A stretch of DNA of 24,042 nucleotides from Saccoglossus kowalevskii (Eukaryota; Hemichordata; Enteropneusta; Harrimaniidae): positions 574,263 through 598,304 of the forward strand of contig NW_003133843.1 of the NCBI RefSeq assembly GCF_000003605.2, given 5' to 3'. The notes under the pieces are model-generated. The model made no database searches, was not told the DNA's origin, and saw only the letters and a program-made list of their open reading frames with translations. Both the position numbers and the translations under genes were made by a program. This document shows, piece by piece, positions 20,086-24,042 of the stretch (its first letter is position 1; every line of letters starts with the position of its first letter).

Positions 20086-22338
20086 TTAAATTTCAAGAAA
20101 TCAATAGTCAACACTTATTTTCAGTCGCCATAGCACAACGTTTTAGTATACCATTGATTTTTAATAGCATTGACTATTTGTTTTAGTGTCATGTTTATTG
20201 GTGGTTTCACAATCAATAAATCCAATGTAAAAGTATACAAATAAACTAATATACACATGTGCGTTTTTCATTATGTTCAAAAAGCTGTGAAGCTAAAAAG
20301 AGCCATTTTGTATCAAATCCCCAAAATTGTATTCATAAGAGGCCACCTAAGTGCGATGTAAATGCCAAGATTTAATGAAATTGGTCAAAGCAGGCCAAGA
20401 AATGCTTGGTGACATGTACAATTGTTGATTTGATGGATACACATGCCCACCAGGATGAGCAACGAAAAAGAAAAAAAAAATCGATGCACATATGTATGTC
20501 ATTATTGTCTTTGCACCAACTTCGCACAAATTCAGTCCAAGCATGTTTCAGAAATGGACATCGGGCAAACGGATCTTAAAACATAGTCTGGCATGAACTA
20601 ATATATACATGACCAAAATGTGATAAATGGTTGATACAAAAGCAATATATTCACCATCTGGAAGCGGTGGTCCAATTGCACAAGAAAAAAAACGCGTCTC
20701 GCAAAGTCATATTGTACGATCACTATATTATCAAATTCTAACAATACTGTACAGCAATTCAAATAAATACAACATCAAAGGGTACATGTATACGCAAGTA
20801 CATTCTTATTGTGGATGATTTGTCATACATATGCCATTTTATTTTAAATATTTCCTGTTTGATGGAACCAATAACTCAGGATTATACACAACAAGTAGTA
20901 TACTAGCAATGTTAACCTTTCTAACCTAAATGAGTAAAAAAAATGCTTTTAAATAATTACACATTCAGGTTTTCACCAAACTATGCAAAAAAAATACAAC
21001 TGAAAAAATACTTGACACAAATATCAATATACCAATAAATAGATTATAAAAACAAATATTCACACCTAAAAGTATGACAGCACTGTCAATAAGAATATAC
21101 ATCAGCAAAAATAAAATATGACATGCAGAATAAGAGAAACTTCAAAATGGGTATTGGTACAAAATATACAAATGCTGGAGAAGAATCGTTAAACCACGGC
21201 TCTAGGTATACAGAAGTAAAAATGGTGATGTGTCTGTCTGAGCTGTCTTTTTATGTTTCCAATGGAATCTCAGGAATTCATTATATTACATAATGATTTT
21301 TAATCATCTGGAAACAAGAAATTTTGTGACTAGTCATGCAGAATCAATTTTCTGGCTGAACCGTTCAAAATTCATGGGAAAAAATCTCCAGTAATTGACC
21401 ACTATTACTTCATTTCGCACAGCAATAAAAGTGCCACTTATATGGGTGAAATTCTTGAAATTAGTCAATTGACAATACAATTATTAAAATACAAATGGTT
21501 GTCATCATGGTGTAGCAAAGACAAAATTAAATATTCCATGTTTATTTAACACCCTCCTCTGTCCATCTTTGTTCAGGAATTTCTTGTTGCACTATAAAGG
21601 AAAGTCTTGTAATAAAGTCTGCCATAATTCAAAATGTTCTTGAAAAACAGAACTTGCATAAACACAGACCATTGTTCAGAGCTTGAAACAGATTAAATGC
21701 AAACGCATGCACAGACGAGAACAATTTCACCAACACTACTCCCAATACTATACTGTGGGTTTTCAATGATTTGTAGTGAATTTCATGGACGTTTTGTGCT
21801 TGAAAAAAACATTTGCAACATTATTTGAATGTCGCAACCGTTATATTCTAGTTTTTGTTTACTTATTTCACCAATTAAAACGTCCATGAATAAATCAGTC
21901 ACAGTATGTAATGCTTTGTGTTGTTATTTGTTAACAATGCTGTTATATCCGTTTCGTTATCTTGAAATAAATGCATCTTTCTTCAACAAGAAACACATGC
22001 CATAAATACTGTAAACCACTATAATTTTGTGAGTCCTACACAACATTAAATGTCAAAGACTTTCAGGAAATTTTGCCTTAATGAATGCAAAAAAATCCTA
22101 AAATCAAAATTATTCCTTGCAGTAAAAATTAAGCAGTTTTCAGTATACAAGACAAATGTAACAAGGTATCAATCGGGCAAATGAGGTTGGTTTGGGAAAA
22201 CTTAGGTGTCTCTTTTCCCACATAAATATGGCCGCGCATTTTGGATATTTCCATAATAATGTACAAGGATTTTGGACCAAAAGGGTATAATTTATAATAA
22301 TTTAATGGTTTTGACCAGAATTCTCTGAAATGTGGAAA
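20086..22338 (-). other. Probable 3' UTR and downstream region of NCS-1
   Basis: No coding sequence is recognised. A long 3' UTR for NCS-1 on the minus strand is expected here, since NCS-1 transcripts in other animals have long UTRs. Minus-strand AATAAA candidates lie at 21541-21546, 20838-20843 and 20194-20199, and the true end is not decidable. The stretch at about 20298-20400 looks like one diverged R3 unit (GCCATTTTG.ATCAA, then TTTAATGAAA...GTCAAAGCA). A 7-bp inverted repeat (TCATTAT/ATAATGA) lies at 21278-21296. Confidence 0.4.
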
Positions 22339-22437
22339 TTACACAAGACCATCATAAAGTGACAATGCCTGCACTATGGAGGGATCAGATTTAGAACCTT
22401 CTTGAAATTCTTCTTTCGTGAGCCTGTCATCTTTATT
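22339..22437 (-). CDS. NCS1: Neuronal calcium sensor 1 (frequenin), last coding exon
   Basis: On the minus strand a TTTGTTTCAG acceptor is followed by 32 codons and TAA. They encode [18 protein letters not shown] then [14 protein letters not shown], the signature C-terminus of NCS-1/frequenin. The exon begins at position 3 of the EF-hand 4 calcium loop, so the first Asp and Lys come from the previous exon outside the window, the boundary expected for NCS-1. Loop position 12 is Glu; position 6 is Asp instead of the common Gly, which may tune calcium affinity. NCS-1 is a myristoylated EF-hand sensor acting at membranes on PI4-kinase, receptor kinases and calcium channels; its C-terminal tail occupies the target-binding groove. 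Only this exon is visible. No other NCS-1 exon was found up to the right edge. Confidence 0.95.
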   Translation of the reverse strand, partial: NKDDRLTKEEFQEGSKSDPSIVQALSLYDGLV

Positions 22438-22755
22438 CTGAAACAAATCAAAACTCAAAGTTAATTCTTGCTGCAAAACTGATAACTACCAGGAGAATTT
22501 GTGTACGCGATTGGTCATACCAAGCATGATCAAAGTACATATACAAATGGAATATTTATTATTTAGCTCATGCGCCAATGTAAATTACAGTGATTTTTTC
22601 TATTTTCAAAATAAGTAATTTTTTAATGATTTAGTATACAGCTAATGTGATTTTTGGTTTATATGTACCTATGGATGAGCTTCTAAATAGAGCAAATATA
22701 GCACATGGATATCCGAGTTACATCAGTGTTCTCCACAAATAAAATTTAAAGAGGG

Positions 22756-22804
22756 ATGCTAATTTGCATATAATTAGCATATTTAATTTGCATAAAATTA
22801 GCAT
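22756..22804. promoter_or_regulatory. Cluster of octamer and ATTAGCAT motifs
   Basis: Within 49 bases there are two copies of ATTTGCAT (22762-22769 and 22786-22793), the reverse-strand form of the POU octamer ATGCAAAT. There are also two of ATTAGCAT (22773-22780 and 22797-22804) and an inverted ATGCTAAT at 22756-22763. The pair repeats with a 24-base period. It lies in the last intron of NCS-1, a neuronal gene. A POU/homeodomain enhancer is possible; a simple tandem duplication is the plain alternative. Confidence 0.4.
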
Positions 22805-22824
22805 ACTAATCAAACATTTCAACA

Positions 22825-23272
22825 TTTTTTTTTTTTTTAAATATTTTTGTGCCAGGCGACAGTTCTGGACATTGAATGTCACCGTTGTCTCTCATGACTT
22901 TTTTTTGTATATGCAAATTGCAAGTGCTAGTGCTGACACATAGTGCATTTTGCCACAGAAGTCATATTCATGTTTGGTACTACATGACAGGGCTGTGTGG
23001 CCATCTCTCTGTCAAATGGCAATTTTAATGCGCTACCCTGGCGTCAACCAGGCTCGGTCGAACACAAGCACCTGCGGACCTTAACAAAGGTTCCCCCAAA
23101 GTCGCATTCGTTAGTGAATGAATCTCGGCCAGTGGAATTGGCCTTCCCATTGAGTCTGTGGCACACTCACCCAGGGTAGGGGTTGACCCTTTGATGTTCA
23201 GCCTAAGGTAGGATTTGAACTTGGGTCTACCGATCATGAGTCTGGAGCGACAACCACTATGCTACCAGTGAT
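22825..23272 (-). mobile_element. tRNA-derived SINE, full length
   Basis: Read on the minus strand, the 5' end has a pol III A box TAGCATAGTGG (23264-23254) and, about 32 bases later, a B box AGTTCAAATCC (23221-23211), both close to tRNA consensus. A tRNA-unrelated body of about 370 bases follows, with a GGCCAATTCCACTGGCC palindromic block. It ends in an A-rich tail whose last 14 bases are uninterrupted A (T at 22825-22838 on the plus strand). Open frames in both strands here are shadows. The family is not assigned and no clear target-site duplication is visible. Confidence 0.8.
23211..23264 (-). promoter_or_regulatory. Internal pol III promoter of the SINE (A and B boxes)
   Basis: TAGCATAGTGG and AGTTCAAATCC sit with tRNA-like spacing at the 5' end of the SINE. 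The anticodon-region bases between them no longer fold as a functional tRNA, so a genuine tRNA gene is excluded. Confidence 0.75.
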
Positions 23273-24042
23273 CAAAGGAAATTCTTAGCACTTTTATATT
23301 TACATCAATTAAATACTGTGTACAAGTACTATATTAATGTTCTTGAATTATTTTGATGAATAAGTTAAACCACTTGATGTGTAAAAAAAATATAAACTTT
23401 GACAAATGAAGAATATCAATTTTATTCTTTGTAAAAGTGTAATGGAACAAGTTGTGAAATTCTAGCCTTTCATTTATTTCTTTTAAATTTCTTTCATAGG
23501 TTTTATAAATGCACTGAGATATTGTAATAGTTGAAAACCCCAAGTAATAATAAGAAAAATATTTTCACATAACAAAATTACCATTTAAAAGAAAAAGAAA
23601 ATCCGATGACTGTAAATAAATTAATCATTATGTTGATTGCATTGTGGGTACTGAGGACAAAGGTCAAATCAGATACCGTGACATCCATGTTGTTTCAGTG
23701 TTTACCGTACGTTTTGTTTTGGCGATTTATTTGATGATTCTTTTTACTTTTCGCCAATAAAAGGCAAGTAACAAGCAATTGGACCAATAAATTGTTGCTG
23801 GTTCTCCTGTTCTTAAGTATCTCAGCTAATTCAGGAATGATGAGAAAACTTGTTTTGACTATCCCATTGCGTGATTAACGCAATGCTTGTGACAATCACT
23901 TCACGCATCCATTCATTGTTTTTTGTTTATTTATTCAGCCAGTTTTTCCCCAGACATCCAATCCATTGTCCTAGTTGTCACCTATGCCACTATCTATCTC
24001 TTAGTTCTTTGTTTTATCGCCTGTCAGTTTAGAGGTCTCTCA

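Larger units (their letters stand above)
22438..24042 (-). other. Last intron of NCS-1 (partial)
   Basis: No upstream NCS-1 exon is seen to the end of the window, so the intron exceeds 1.6 kb. It contains the octamer-like cluster at 22756-22804 and the SINE at 22825-23272. It also holds two perfect 7-bp inverted repeats: TTGGCGA with TCGCCAA at 23719-23757, and CATTGCG with CGCAATG at 23865-23885. The short minus-strand frame at 23334-23543 is AT-driven and not supported. Confidence 0.7.

Noticed and set aside
22997-23237. Two GC-richer open frames on opposite strands
   Set aside because: Both lie within the tRNA-derived SINE body and have no protein motif.
23211-23264. Functional tRNA gene
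   Set aside because: A and B boxes are present, but the cloverleaf stems are not complementary and a 370-base body with A tail follows, as in a SINE.
22438-24042. Penultimate NCS-1 exon
   Set aside because: I searched by eye for the EF-hand 3-to-4 region on the minus strand and saw no matching reading frame or donor; it is probably beyond the window.

Overview
The window is intron-rich, AT-rich animal DNA. It has spliced exons with GT..AG introns, non-LTR retrotransposon and tRNA-SINE remnants, microsatellites and long non-coding stretches. The protein content (a secreted Cys-rich plus von Willebrand D protein, and the C-terminus of the neuronal calcium sensor NCS-1/frequenin) and the repeat style suggest a marine invertebrate bilaterian, lophotrochozoan or invertebrate deuterostome. 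The species cannot be fixed from the sequence alone. No long prokaryote-style ORF, rRNA, true tRNA gene or CRISPR array is present.

Layout. 1-625 (minus): decayed retroelement ORF1/gag-like sequence running off the left edge. 900-1472: copy 1 of a dispersed repeat (R1). 2155-4772: two direct copies of a roughly 1.15-1.2 kb repeat (R2-A, R2-B), with a third, internally deleted copy at 6085-6527. 5044-5579: 5'-truncated, frameshifted 3' end of a LINE-type element with its (TTA)n tail. 6528-10320: non-coding, with minor inverted repeats only.

10331-19423 (plus) is the main gene. It has a TATA promoter, a signal peptide split by intron 1, and eight reconstructed exons with consistent phases (0,1,0,0,1,0,2). 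They encode a 373-residue secreted protein: signal peptide, a roughly 100-residue Cys-rich domain resembling a Ly6/uPAR three-finger domain, then a vWD domain with a GLCGDANG motif, then a short unusual C-terminus. Intron 5 holds a (TA)n microsatellite. Intron 6 holds an antisense processed retrocopy with an open 104-codon frame, an AATAAA signal and a 22-nt poly(A) tract. Intron 7 holds R1 copy 2, inside which lies a possible alternative terminal exon, and a tandem array (R3) with YY1-like inverted motifs ending in a strong hairpin.

The right-hand 4 kb belongs to a convergent minus-strand gene. The last coding exon of NCS-1 (22339-22437) is clear. Its 3' UTR should run leftward toward the end of the vWD gene. 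Its last intron, from 22438 to beyond the right edge, carries a cluster of octamer/homeodomain-type motifs and a full-length tRNA-derived SINE. Upstream NCS-1 exons lie outside the window. The two genes are tail-to-tail neighbours; nothing indicates a shared function.
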